The notes under the pieces are model-generated. The model saw nothing but the letters and a program-made list of their open reading frames with translations. It had not been told where the DNA came from and did not search any database. This document shows positions 1 through 8,303 of a stretch of DNA of 64,000 nucleotides, piece after piece. The stretch lies in the NCBI GenBank assembly GCA_002427745.1, contig DIYF01000085.1, positions 57,734 to 121,733 on the forward strand. The letters run 5' to 3'. Source of the stretch: Roseivirga sp. UBA6061 (GTDB lineage Bacteria; Bacteroidota; Bacteroidia; Cytophagales; Cyclobacteriaceae). A program made the translations under genes and the position numbers. Each line of letters opens with the position of its first letter. Within the stretch, counting starts at the first letter, position 1.

Positions 1-585
1 AACATTCCCCTGGAAGAAGAGCTGGCCCGCCTGATGTCACCGGAAGATGTAGCCTATGTGATGTCTAAAAAGAACAAGGCCAATGCCGTGATGACACTGC
101 AATCTCAACATATCAGAAGGCTAAAAGATGAAGGGCTTATCTGGGAGTTCTCCTTTTTAGAGATGGAAAATGTACTGCGTGAGTTTTTTACCCTACAGGG
201 CAAATCAGAGCGTATCAAGAACTTTCCGTACCCACGTCAATACGCAACCCTGGGCTATGACTTTGTAAACCTCTTCAACCTGCTTATCCCCTTCGGTGTC
301 GTGCCTGAATTCTGGAAGATTGCACAGGAACTGGAGGTGACATACCCCGGTTTCGGAGGCTTTTTCGTATGGCTTGCCATTCCCTTCTCAGCCATTGTAT
401 CATGGATTTTCAATACCATGCAGCGCATAGGTACAGTGGGAGAAAACCCTTTTGAAGGCTCTGCCAACGACATCCCTATTACTACCATGGCACGCGGCAT
501 TGAGATAGACTTGCGTGAAATGATCGATGAAGATCAGGAGACTATTCCGGAGCCGCATCCACCTGTGTATGATGTGCAGATGTAA
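1..585 (+). CDS. Bestrophin-family ion channel, C-terminal part (5' end outside window)
   Basis: The reading frame is open from the first base, so the gene starts upstream; an internal ATG at 34 is not the start. The visible 194 residues contain hydrophobic stretches (around FVNLFNLLIPFGVVPEFW and FFVWLAIPFSAIVSWIF) followed by the family signature NPFEGSANDIPI and the helix IEIDLREMI. This pattern is known from bacterial bestrophin/YneE (former UPF0187) channels, pentameric inner-membrane anion or cation channels. The tail is acidic and proline-containing. The stop is followed within 10 bases by a GC-rich hairpin. Family assignment is confident; ion selectivity cannot be told from this fragment. 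Confidence 0.88.
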   Translation, partial: NIPLEEELARLMSPEDVAYVMSKKNKANAVMTLQSQHIRRLKDEGLIWEFSFLEMENVLREFFTLQGKSERIKNFPYPRQYATLGYDFVNLFNLLIPFGVVPEFWKIAQELEVTYPGFGGFFVWLAIPFSAIVSWIFNTMQRIGTVGENPFEGSANDIPITTMARGIEIDLREMIDEDQETIPEPHPPVYDVQM

Positions 586-590
586 AAGAA

Positions 591-612
591 CCGGCCTGCG
601 AATACAGGCCGG
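591..612 (+). other. GC-rich hairpin after the bestrophin gene
   Basis: An 8-bp perfect inverted repeat (CCGGCCTG at 591-598, CAGGCCGG at 605-612) with loop CGAATA lies 6 bases past the stop. There is no T-run after it, so it is a poor intrinsic terminator; it may stabilise the 3' end. The rest of 613-879 holds no gene I can support, only a second small hairpin (CCGTGC/GCACGG at 673-687) and GC-rich partial repeats of ACCGGG. Confidence 0.4.
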
Positions 613-879
613 CAGGGTTCACATACACTTAGCCGATTTTTAATCTCAACCTATTAAAATCAACATCAGTGCCCGTGCAGAGCACGGTTTAGTGTTTTGG
701 ATAACTACTGCGAATGTAGAGGCGCAGGTCAGGTTAAAACAGAGTAGGTCTACGCGTTGACTAAAACCGGGTAGTTTTACCTGCCGCCCGGTTGCTCCTG
801 CCTGAGATAAAAACCGGGCAGGGTTGTAACGTCCCATACGTCTGTCTCATCTCTTGTTTGTATCCATCTAAAACTCCTG

Positions 880-1380
880 ATGAGCACAAGACTTCGTTCG
901 CAAACTATATTTCTGATTACCTCTTTATTACTCATTAACCTGGCCGGTGGCTGTTCTTTTCTGGACTATCTGGATGGACCCTTTCTTACAGATCATGACA
1001 TAGGCATATCTAACCTGACAGAGGGAGATATCTATCTGAGCTATACCTCCGAAAACAGGCTGATCGATAACACAGGCCATAACAGCGTGGTAGATTTCAT
1101 CTTGATTGACACCTCGATCGTGGTACCCGCGCACAGGAAGTCCAGCCTGGTTCAGCGACAGTTTGATGATTACCAGCGCTTCGGGCTTGACTACACTGAG
1201 ATAAAAGAGCTGTTCACCCGGCTCGAGATTTATCGAATAGAAGGAAATGACACCCTCTTTGCAAGACCAGATCTGACGGATGAGCAGAAATGGGAGTATT
1301 TTAACAGTGATCCGCTCCCTTTCTCAGACGAGATATACCACACCTACCTGCTCCGAATCACTGATGAGGATTTTGAATGA
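880..1380 (+). CDS. Predicted lipoprotein of unknown function
   Basis: 166 residues. The N-terminus has a positively charged start, a hydrophobic core (IFLITSLLLINLAG) and a lipobox LAGGC with the acceptor Cys at about residue 25, so the mature protein should be a lipid-anchored periplasmic or surface protein. The remainder is mixed alpha/beta with many acidic residues (DYLDGP, LTDHDIG, YTEIKELFTRLEIYRIEGNDTLFA). I do not recognise a domain. It stands alone, in a convergent arrangement with the small reverse gene downstream; a hairpin at 1416-1459 separates the two. Confidence 0.75.
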   Translation: MSTRLRSQTIFLITSLLLINLAGGCSFLDYLDGPFLTDHDIGISNLTEGDIYLSYTSENRLIDNTGHNSVVDFILIDTSIVVPAHRKSSLVQRQFDDYQRFGLDYTEIKELFTRLEIYRIEGNDTLFARPDLTDEQKWEYFNSDPLPFSDEIYHTYLLRITDEDFE

Positions 1381-1415
1381 CCGTGATGAGTGAAAAGCTC
1401 AGGCCAAAAAACAAA

Positions 1416-1459
1416 AGGCCATCTCAGAAGCATTTGGTCATTAGCTTTTGAGACAGCCT
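1416..1459. terminator. Long imperfect hairpin between convergent genes
   Basis: AGGCCATCTCAGAAGC (1416-1431) pairs with GCTTTTGAGACAGCCT (1444-1459): 16 positions with two mismatches and one G-T pair, loop of about 12. It sits between the stops of the lipoprotein gene (forward) and the small reverse gene, where a bidirectional terminator is expected. T-runs are short, so efficiency is uncertain. Confidence 0.45.
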
Positions 1460-1505
1460 CTTCACTGTTCAATAGTTTTCGCCACTAAGGGGCTCTCACT
1501 ATACC

Positions 1506-1775
1506 TTAAATGGCATAAGTCACTACATTACCGGCCACATCGCGATTAGTCAGTGTAATCGTAGCAGCTGTCTGATGTACCTCGGCAATATAGACGTTTT
1601 TAGAAATCGTCTCTCCGGATTGGTGGTAGTATTTGGTCTCAGGACCAATCATCAGATAGGTATCGGCAACTACCTCAATCTGGCCGTTAGATCCATTAGC
1701 CGGTACTGCCTGGATTTGATTGTCATTTACAAAGTCAATCTCAGATGACGAAGAATTGTTAACTCCAATGTTCAT
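1506..1775 (-). CDS. Small hypothetical protein
   Basis: 89 residues starting with ATG. No signal peptide or membrane segment. The first 35 residues are rich in Asn, Ser and Gly (MNIGVNNSSSSEIDF), followed by beta-type alternating sequence (GQIEVVADTYLMIGPETKYY and TAATITLTNRDVAGNVVTYAI). Not a family I recognise. Support for coding: plausible composition, its own intergenic space on both sides, an AT-rich leader upstream and a hairpin beyond its stop. A spurious frame remains possible. Confidence 0.5.
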   Translation of the reverse strand: MNIGVNNSSSSEIDFVNDNQIQAVPANGSNGQIEVVADTYLMIGPETKYYHQSGETISKNVYIAEVHQTAATITLTNRDVAGNVVTYAI

Positions 1776-1983
1776 AATAAAAGTGTTTTGTTTAAAAGAT
1801 ATTTCAAATCTCTATCAACCGGCACTCAGAAAACAGCGTGATTCTACGCTTTAGAGAAGTCAAGGGATTTGCACCCGATGAGGCGTATACCTCCCCTTTT
1901 ATTCGGGTCCACAATAACACAGTAGACCGGTGTGAGTATTTGGCAGAGTCCGGTATAGTAAGGAATTCCCGGATTTTGTATTT

Positions 1984-2003
1984 TTATGTAGTCAACTACA
2001 TAA
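1984..2003. promoter_or_regulatory. Palindromic operator upstream of the MarR gene
   Basis: TTATGTAGT (1984-1992) and ACTACATAA (1995-2003) form a perfect 9-bp inverted repeat with a 2-base centre (CA). It ends 8 bases before the MarR-type start codon. MarR dimers usually autoregulate through such 16-20 bp palindromes, so this is the likely self-binding site of the operon. Confidence 0.6.
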
Positions 2004-2011
2004 TTTATACT

Positions 2012-2506
2012 ATGGAAGTTTCTGAAGATTTTGCCGGTAGCCTGGGCTACCTCTCGCTGGCGGTGCGGTTTAAGCGTCTCAGCGACCAGATGATGCATGG
2101 CGCCCGACAGGTATATAAGCAACACGGGCTGGAAATAGAGCCTAACTGGTATCTGATCTTCAAACTGCTGGAAGAGAAATGCTGTCTTTCCATCACTGAG
2201 ATTGGAGAATCACTGCAATTCTCGCACCCTTCTGTTATCAGTATTGTGCGTAAAATGCGGGCCAAAGGCTTTCTTAACTGTGCTACTGATAAGACTGACT
2301 CACGCAGGCAACTGGTAACTCTGAGTGACAAAGCTCTCCGGGAGCTTCCCCGACTACAAAGCTTCTGGCTGGCTGGTGAACAATCCATTGAGAAACTTTT
2401 CCCGGAACAAAGCGACTTTCTCGACCAGTTGACCCGACTGGAAGAACAATACAGAGCAAAAGACTTTATGACCCGTACCCTAAACGAGCTGAACCATGAG
2501 CACTGA
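2012..2506 (+). CDS. MarR-family transcriptional regulator
   Basis: 164 residues from ATG 2012. The frame is open further upstream, but that stretch would cover the operator palindrome and reads like non-coding sequence, so the short start is preferred. The winged helix-turn-helix is visible in the middle: LSITEIGESLQFSHPSVISI, then the wing TDKTDSRRQLVTLSDKA, flanked by dimerisation helices. MarR proteins are dimeric repressors that release DNA when a small molecule binds. The gene overlaps the decarboxylase gene by 11 bases, so the regulator, decarboxylase and acetyltransferase are surely co-transcribed and probably translationally coupled; the regulator likely senses a substrate or product of that pathway. 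Confidence 0.88.
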   Translation: MEVSEDFAGSLGYLSLAVRFKRLSDQMMHGARQVYKQHGLEIEPNWYLIFKLLEEKCCLSITEIGESLQFSHPSVISIVRKMRAKGFLNCATDKTDSRRQLVTLSDKALRELPRLQSFWLAGEQSIEKLFPEQSDFLDQLTRLEEQYRAKDFMTRTLNELNHEH

Positions 2507-3956
2507 AACCCTTGACCTTAACAACAGCGATTTCCGCGTACTTTTAGAGCAAAGCAACCGACTTGTACTGGAGCAGTTTGACCAGGTTCAGCAGCAACCG
2601 GGCTATCACAACTTTACACAACGAGAAGTAGCCTCCTGGTTTAACGAGCCCTTACCTGCTGCCCCCATGGACCAGGAGACACTATTGGGCTTTGTAAGAG
2701 ATAAAATACTGAATACCGCTTCGGGCAATTTTGGTCCGCACATGTATGCTTATGTCATGGCCGGAGGCACACAGGTCTCCGTAGTGGCAGAGCAACTGGC
2801 CGCTACCATTAACCAAAACCTGGGTAAATGGCATCTGGGCCCTGCGATGAACGAAATTGAGCAGCGGGTAGTAAAATGGGGTGCAGAAATGCTCGACTAC
2901 CCCGATGCAGCCGGTGGCATTATGGTGAGTGGTGGTTCGGCAGCTAACCTGGCCGGCCTTACTGTAGCCCGAAATGTATTTTTCGACAGGCTCAACATCC
3001 GCAAAAAAGGACTCTTCGGACAGAAACCCTTTATTGTTTATACCTCTAAAGAGGTACATGGCTGTGTAGACAAGAGCCTTGAGGTATTGGGGATTGGTAC
3101 AGATAACCTGAGAAAAATAGATACCCTGGCGGACTTCACTATTGATTTGAAAAAACTGGAAGCTCAAATCATTAAGGATCAGGAAGACGGCCTTCTCCCC
3201 TTTTGTCTGATCGGTAATGCCGGTACGGTCAACACCGGAGCCATAGATGACCTGGAGGGACTGGCTGAGCTGGCCGCGAAATATAACCTGTGGTATCACG
3301 TGGATGGCGCCTATGGTGGCCTGGCCGCAGCCCTTCCCCATCTGAAGCCACTTTACAAGGGCATGAAAAAAGCTGACTCCGTGGCCATTGATTTCCACAA
3401 ATGGCTCTACCAGACCTATGAGGCCGGTTGTGTGCTGATACGAGACTGGCCTACTCTGAAAAGTGCTTACTACAAAGAAGCAGACTACCTGGACACACAG
3501 TCTGAAGACGATCAAAGACTGGATCTCAATAAGTACTCGTTTCAGCTATCCAGAAATGCAAAAGCCTTCAAAGTCTGGCTAAGCCTGAAGGCCTATGGCT
3601 TTGATGCCATCTGTTCAATGATTCAAAAAGATATTGATCTGGCAAAATATCTGGCTGACATGGTGACCGCGGCTCCGGACTTTGAACTGAGTGCAGGTTC
3701 AGATCTTGCCATTACCTGTTTCAGGTACACCGGCCAGCGCACAGACCCGGATAAGATAGAAGCTCTCAACAAACGTCTGATCCCTGCCCTGGAAGAAGAC
3801 GGAAGGGTATTCATTACCGGTACCAAGCTGAACGGTGAGTTTGTGATCAGAGCTTGCTTTATCAACCATAGAAAATCAAAGAAAACCACCGACTACCTGC
3901 TGGAAGTGATTCGCGAGGTAGGTCAGAAACTGGAGGAGACCACGGACCATGAGTAA
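2496..3956 (+). CDS. PLP-dependent group II amino-acid decarboxylase
   Basis: 486 residues, the usual length for aromatic-amino-acid/glutamate-type decarboxylases (PF00282). Visible landmarks: GGSAANLAGL (about 146-155) in the cofactor domain, the stacking His in KEVHGC (H188), HVDGAYGG with Asp270 contacting the pyridine nitrogen, and DFHKW with the Schiff-base lysine K302. It removes CO2 from an amino acid to give an amine in the cytoplasm. Substrate cannot be read from the sequence; the family includes DOPA, tryptophan, tyrosine and diaminobutyrate decarboxylases. It starts inside the MarR gene and ends inside the GNAT gene (8-base overlap), so the amine may be N-acetylated by the next product. 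Confidence 0.92.
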   Translation: MSTETLDLNNSDFRVLLEQSNRLVLEQFDQVQQQPGYHNFTQREVASWFNEPLPAAPMDQETLLGFVRDKILNTASGNFGPHMYAYVMAGGTQVSVVAEQLAATINQNLGKWHLGPAMNEIEQRVVKWGAEMLDYPDAAGGIMVSGGSAANLAGLTVARNVFFDRLNIRKKGLFGQKPFIVYTSKEVHGCVDKSLEVLGIGTDNLRKIDTLADFTIDLKKLEAQIIKDQEDGLLPFCLIGNAGTVNTGAIDDLEGLAELAAKYNLWYHVDGAYGGLAAALPHLKPLYKGMKKADSVAIDFHKWLYQTYEAGCVLIRDWPTLKSAYYKEADYLDTQSEDDQRLDLNKYSFQLSRNAKAFKVWLSLKAYGFDAICSMIQKDIDLAKYLADMVTAAPDFELSAGSDLAITCFRYTGQRTDPDKIEALNKRLIPALEEDGRVFITGTKLNGEFVIRACFINHRKSKKTTDYLLEVIREVGQKLEETTDHE

Positions 3957-4452
3957 AACAGCCGCACATATCCACATCAGAAAAGCCAAAGAAGCCGATT
4001 ACGAGCAAATCTGGTTGATCATTAAGGAGGCTATCGGGACAGGTACTACCCTGGCCTTTTTACCGGACACCGGCCGTGAAGAAATGCTTGCCTTCTGGTG
4101 TGCTCCTTATGCTCACACCTATGTGGCTGAGTTGGATGAGAAGATAGCGGGCACTTTCTTTATCAAAGCCAACCAACCCGGTCTGGGAGCGCATATTGCC
4201 AATGCGGGTTATATCACATCGCAGGCGGCCGGAGGACATGGCATTGGTCAGGCCATGTGTCAGTTTTCGCTGGAAGAAGCAAAAACACTGGGTTTCAAGG
4301 CCATGCAGTTTAACCTGGTGGTTAAAAGTAATACCCGGGCGGTAAAACTATGGCAAAAGATGGGCTTTGAGATCATAGGAGAAGTCCCGGAGGCCTTTGA
4401 CCATTCTGAGTCCGGACTGACAAATGCCTATATCATGTATCAGGCACTATAG
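3949..4452 (+). CDS. GNAT-family N-acetyltransferase
   Basis: 167 residues. The acetyl-CoA pyrophosphate loop is seen as AAGGHGIGQAMC (about 92-103), followed by motif B NTRAVKLWQKMGFEIIGEVP typical of phosphinothricin/ribosomal-type GNAT enzymes. It transfers acetyl from acetyl-CoA to an amine. Its ATG lies within the last codons of the decarboxylase, so the two are translationally coupled; a joint route amino acid to amine to N-acetylamine is an inference from this arrangement. Ends before a lipoprotein gene 48 bases downstream. Confidence 0.88.
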   Translation: MSKTAAHIHIRKAKEADYEQIWLIIKEAIGTGTTLAFLPDTGREEMLAFWCAPYAHTYVAELDEKIAGTFFIKANQPGLGAHIANAGYITSQAAGGHGIGQAMCQFSLEEAKTLGFKAMQFNLVVKSNTRAVKLWQKMGFEIIGEVPEAFDHSESGLTNAYIMYQAL

Positions 4453-4500
4453 GTATCACTTCAGGCCCGGTTTTTGCTTGATTTCAGCAAAAATCCTCTC

Positions 4501-5025
4501 ATGAAAAAGATCAGCCTTTTATTACTTGCCTTCTGCATTTTCAGTTGTACCCATGAATCTGAGCCGATGCCACAGCTCAACGAGCCGGAAAGTGAGCTCG
4601 CAGCGTATATACAGTCTAAAACCCTCGATGGACTCCTGAAAGACAAACCCATGGTTATTCTCGATGGAGCGCTGACCAGCATAGAAGCCCTGACGTCACC
4701 GGATTTTGCAGCGGATGGTCTGGACATCGAAAAAATGGCTGTATTAAGACCGGAAAATAAAGAAACCCGGACGGTATTTGGCGAAGCCGGTTCCAATGGA
4801 GTGCTCATCATTCGTACAAAAGAGGCAGATCAACCTGTTGTTTCAGGATCTTTTAACTCGGACAAAGTACTCATTTTACTCAATGGAAAACCCACCAGTA
4901 TGGACCAGCTTGACAACAATGTTGTTGGTGACATTGCCGCTATCCATGTTTTGAAAAACAGTGATATCACCTCCGTTTTATCAGGTCTGGGTTATGAAAG
5001 CATTGTACAGGTAGAGACAAAATAG
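4501..5025 (+). CDS. Lipoprotein with two TonB-plug-like half repeats
   Basis: 174 residues from ATG 4501; a TTG 27 bases upstream is in frame but ATG gives a clean lipoprotein signal MKKISLLLLAFCIFSC (Cys16). The mature part holds two related segments: VILDGALTSIEAL..LDIEKMAVLRPENK..VFGEAGSNGVLIIRTK, and VLILLNGKPTSMDQL..IAAIHVLKNSDI..LGYESIVQVETK. Both follow the pattern of the plug region of SusC-type TonB receptors (I-DG-P, I-VLK, G-NGVI-ITTK), the second more eroded. No barrel, no CarboxypepD domain. It might act as a soluble partner or decoy for an outer-membrane transporter; function is unknown. Convergent with the adhesin gene downstream. Confidence 0.7.
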   Translation: MKKISLLLLAFCIFSCTHESEPMPQLNEPESELAAYIQSKTLDGLLKDKPMVILDGALTSIEALTSPDFAADGLDIEKMAVLRPENKETRTVFGEAGSNGVLIIRTKEADQPVVSGSFNSDKVLILLNGKPTSMDQLDNNVVGDIAAIHVLKNSDITSVLSGLGYESIVQVETK

Positions 5026-5065
5026 GCAGGTCGGTTTCCCGATGGCCCTTTGTCACTGAAACAGA

Positions 5066-8000
5066 CTAACGGATAACCCGCAGGCTGCCTCTGAGTGTTT
5101 CTTCGAAGCTTACTCCGTTCAGAGAACCGGAGTAAAAGATGATGTAGCTGTATTTACCATCGGGTACAGGCTGACCGTCCATTGTACCATCCCAACCCTC
5201 TGTGATGTCATTGGTTGAAAAGGCAATGCCTCCCCATTCGTTAAAAACCTGAATGCTGTAGTTCAAATTACAGTCCGTAACCGGTTTGAATTCATCGTTT
5301 TCCCCATCTCCATTGGGGCTAAAGGCGTTAGGAATATAGATTTTCGGGAAGCGCTCCACCACTTCTACATCCAGGGAGGTTTCACAGCCATTGGCATCTA
5401 CAATACGTACCGTATAGGTACCCCGGGAAAAGTTCATCCCCTCCTGTTGATCAGTGCCGGGGGTATTGCTCCAGAAGAACTGATAATCCGGTGTTCCTCC
5501 TTTGGCTTCAACAAAGGCAGTTCCGTCACTTGCATTGGGGCAGATCGGTTGATTGATCAGAGTTTCCAGGTCCGGTTCTAACAGGGGTGGTTCTTCTACC
5601 ACAAAGTCCTGACTCACTTCACAGTCGTTTTCATCGATAATCGTAATGGTATAAGAGCCGGCTCTGAGGTCGTTGAGAGAAGGCATAGCTTCGAGCCCTG
5701 AAGAGTTACGGCCGTTACCGGTAAGACGGTACCGGTACTCTCCTGCGGCCGTGGGGCTTCCGCCACGCACACTGGCTGTCACACTTCCATTGCTCTCCTG
5801 AAAGCACCTGACATCCAATACCGATAATTCTGTGATCTCCAGTACTTCCGGGCTGCCAATCGTGAAATTGAAGTCCCTCGTACATTCCAGGGCATCCATT
5901 ACCGTCACGGTGTAGTCTCCTGTCGCCAGGCCTGTCAGACGGGTACCGGCAATTTCAGTTCCTCGGAACAGAAGCCTGTAATTCCCCGGTTTTCCTCCTG
6001 AAACTGCAAAGCTCACTTCTCCATTGGCATCACCAAAGCACAGTACTTCTGACTCGTTCGGAACAGCCTCAATTTCAGAATAGACAGTAACCGCATATCT
6101 TTCCGAAAAGCCCTCACAATCGTTGATCAGGGGGTTATACTCCCGGTACCAAAGCGAGCCCGGAACTCCCGGACCATCCCATTGTACCGTTACCGTGTTA
6201 CTGGTATTGGCTCCCACAAAACTTCCGCCTTCTACAAACCAGAAATACTCCGATCCGTTGGTTGCAGGCGTGGTATACTCCACTGCTTCAAAATCAGTAA
6301 AGCACACTTCGCTGGGGCCCACAGGCAATGCAGGTTCCAGTCTTTTATTGATGATGACGGGTAGTTCTTTCAACTCTGTTTTACAGCCCAGATAATTCCT
6401 TACCTGCACGGTAACCATTGCATCGTTACGGGCAGCTCCCCAGTCCACCAATATGGAACTTCCGGTTGAAGAGCCGGAGATTGTCCCCCCGATCACAGTC
6501 CATTCATAGGTGTTATCCGCAGGACCTTCCACACTGTACCCCACTCCGGTAACATCCGGGCAAACCGAAGCTGAGCCGATAATATCAGAACTGGTGACTT
6601 CTACTATCACAATATCCCGGGTGATGGTAATGGTACGGCTGCTGCCACACTCATCGGCATCGGTTTCTGCATTGAGTGTTACGGTATAAGTACCGGGCTC
6701 AGAGAAGGTATGCTCGATTTGTTCTCCTTCTTTCAGGGTGCCGTCCCCCATATCCCAGTCATAACTGGAAAAGTCTACCGGGCTGTCCGGGTCAGCAGGA
6801 AGGGCATCGAAAACCACAGGGCTATTGAGGCAGGCCTCAGGATTCACAAGACCTATTTCGGGATCGGTACCCTCTATGACCAGGGAGAGATCTGCCAGGT
6901 TTACTCCTGCTGAGTATCCAAATGATTCAGAGGTTCCATATCCATAGACATAGGCAATCACACCATCAGGGGCGATAATCTTATGCGTACCCCGTGCAAT
7001 GTTGAGCGAGGCAAAGGCACCCGCGCCTCTCACGGTAAACTCACTACCGATATTGACACCATCCAGTGTAATATCTGAAAAGCCATCATTAGCCGCTATT
7101 AATGTAAGATAGTACTGATCAATCTCGTCCACCACAAAAGCGTCAAAGGTCACTTCTCTCACCCTTTGTACCAGGGGGCTCAGCACGATCATAAAAGGAT
7201 CTGAAGGCACTCCGTCACACTCCTGACTTCTGCTGAACTGCCCTATTTGCAAAGGCTTATTGCCACTGATTTCTCTGACTCCGGAAAGTGCCTTGATGAT
7301 ACGAAACTCACCTGAGTTGAGCTGTATGGGGGTGGCTATGCCTGAAACTGTTACTTCCGTGGCGTCCTCAGCAGCCATGATCTTCACATAGTCTCCACCG
7401 ATACGGGTTTCATAGGGCACATAAATAAAATCCTTACCCCAGGTGGAAATAGGAAACATCTGTTCTATCAGGTGGTCTCTGTTGCCCCCACAGCCTCCCA
7501 CATTGGTAAACTTGTTACCTCCGAAAACGGCTATGGGTGAACAGGTGGTTCCGGTTCCGATTACCCTTACGCGGGTACCGGTAAGATCATCGCTGGACTT
7601 AACCTGATAGGTTTCTCCGGCATTGAGCGTGATGGTTCTCGGAATGTTGGCTGACCATCCACTGAAGGTCTGAACACTTGGTGTGATTTCTATATTCGTA
7701 TTATTCTCCGTGGCCACCACCAGCATTTCTGATTCGAGGTGTCCGGGCTGGGCATCTCCGGGAGGCTCCCGATGCGCCATAACCAGGTATTCCTCACCCA
7801 GAACGTTCGTGGGTAAAATGACCGCTGCGTCAGCACTGAATGTCCTTTTATTCAGCGTATAGACGGATACATCCACATCTGAGGTGAGGTGAAAACCAAA
7901 ACTGAATTTGCCATCGGCCTGTGGCATAAAGCTGGTGGGTACAGGGATAACCGTAGAAGAATTGGCGGCTACATTGGCATCCAGGTTGAATCCATTGGCC

Positions 8001-8182
8001 GCATTGCTCAGGTTGATCACGGCATCCTCCTTGGCACTCACATATACCTCCAGGGTAACGAAATCGGGTTGGCTGTTGTCCATAAAGCCAAACCAGAAAT
8101 CAGTACCCTCCGTGGTGAGTTGTGCCAGGGCGCTACCTGAAAGAAACAGAAGGCAGCAGATCGCGATGATTAATTTCCTCAA
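5066..8182 (-). CDS. Secreted T9SS surface protein: IgGFc-binding-like, PKD, SprB repeats, type B signal
   Basis: About 1038 residues using TTG 8182, which gives a compact signal peptide (RKLIIAICCLLFLSGSALAQ) with AGGG just upstream; a second TTG at 8212 would add ten residues. No ATG is available. Order: an N-terminal region resembling the IgGFc-binding domain (TEGTDFWFGFMDN to about residue 440), a PKD domain (YDWDMGDGT..HTFSEPGTYTVTL), two Ig/PKD-like modules (NTYEWTVIGG, EYFWFVEGG), three SprB-type repeats (CFGDANGEVSFAVSGGKPG and two alike), and the gliding-motility C-terminal domain (IPNAFSPNGDGENDEFKP..GWDGTMDGQPVPDGKYSY). Such proteins cross the outer membrane by the type IX system and act in adhesion. 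Paralogue of the next gene; no PorP/SprF partner gene beside it. Confidence 0.9.
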   Translation of the reverse strand: MRKLIIAICCLLFLSGSALAQLTTEGTDFWFGFMDNSQPDFVTLEVYVSAKEDAVINLSNAANGFNLDANVAANSSTVIPVPTSFMPQADGKFSFGFHLTSDVDVSVYTLNKRTFSADAAVILPTNVLGEEYLVMAHREPPGDAQPGHLESEMLVVATENNTNIEITPSVQTFSGWSANIPRTITLNAGETYQVKSSDDLTGTRVRVIGTGTTCSPIAVFGGNKFTNVGGCGGNRDHLIEQMFPISTWGKDFIYVPYETRIGGDYVKIMAAEDATEVTVSGIATPIQLNSGEFRIIKALSGVREISGNKPLQIGQFSRSQECDGVPSDPFMIVLSPLVQRVREVTFDAFVVDEIDQYYLTLIAANDGFSDITLDGVNIGSEFTVRGAGAFASLNIARGTHKIIAPDGVIAYVYGYGTSESFGYSAGVNLADLSLVIEGTDPEIGLVNPEACLNSPVVFDALPADPDSPVDFSSYDWDMGDGTLKEGEQIEHTFSEPGTYTVTLNAETDADECGSSRTITITRDIVIVEVTSSDIIGSASVCPDVTGVGYSVEGPADNTYEWTVIGGTISGSSTGSSILVDWGAARNDAMVTVQVRNYLGCKTELKELPVIINKRLEPALPVGPSEVCFTDFEAVEYTTPATNGSEYFWFVEGGSFVGANTSNTVTVQWDGPGVPGSLWYREYNPLINDCEGFSERYAVTVYSEIEAVPNESEVLCFGDANGEVSFAVSGGKPGNYRLLFRGTEIAGTRLTGLATGDYTVTVMDALECTRDFNFTIGSPEVLEITELSVLDVRCFQESNGSVTASVRGGSPTAAGEYRYRLTGNGRNSSGLEAMPSLNDLRAGSYTITIIDENDCEVSQDFVVEEPPLLEPDLETLINQPICPNASDGTAFVEAKGGTPDYQFFWSNTPGTDQQEGMNFSRGTYTVRIVDANGCETSLDVEVVERFPKIYIPNAFSPNGDGENDEFKPVTDCNLNYSIQVFNEWGGIAFSTNDITEGWDGTMDGQPVPDGKYSYIIFYSGSLNGVSFEETLRGSLRVIR

Positions 8183-8244
8183 ATCCCTATAGCAGTTTAG
8201 AAAGCAATCCAAATTTAAGGATTATGACCAAACTGCCTAGTCAG

Positions 8245-8264
8245 CGCTTACATATATGAAAGCG
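8245..8264. promoter_or_regulatory. Near-perfect palindrome in the leader of the first adhesin gene
   Basis: CGCTT-A-CATATATG-A-AAGCG: nine paired positions per side with one A-A mismatch, about 60 bases upstream of the start of the 5066-8182 gene. Could be a regulator site or a leader hairpin. No further support. Confidence 0.3.
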
Positions 8265-8277
8265 TACAATACCGGGT

Positions 8278-8300
8278 AAAAACTGTCGTTTCAACAGTTT
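8278..8300 (-). terminator. Intrinsic terminator of the second adhesin gene
   Basis: Read on the reverse strand just past the stop of the 8304-11519 gene: AAACTGT, loop TGAAACG, ACAGTTT, then T-rich (five T in a row including the stem end). Stem of 7 bp at 8280-8286/8294-8300. It separates the two adhesin genes into different transcripts. Confidence 0.6.
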
Positions 8301-8303
8301 GTA

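Noticed and set aside
646..837. 63-codon frame on the reverse strand after the bestrophin gene
   Set aside because: Covers hairpins and GC-rich partial repeats, no start context, no recognisable composition.
2682..3515. Long open frame on the reverse strand opposite the decarboxylase gene
   Set aside because: It mirrors a well-supported PLP enzyme in the other strand, has no recognisable domain and an implausible Cys/His/Phe-rich composition.
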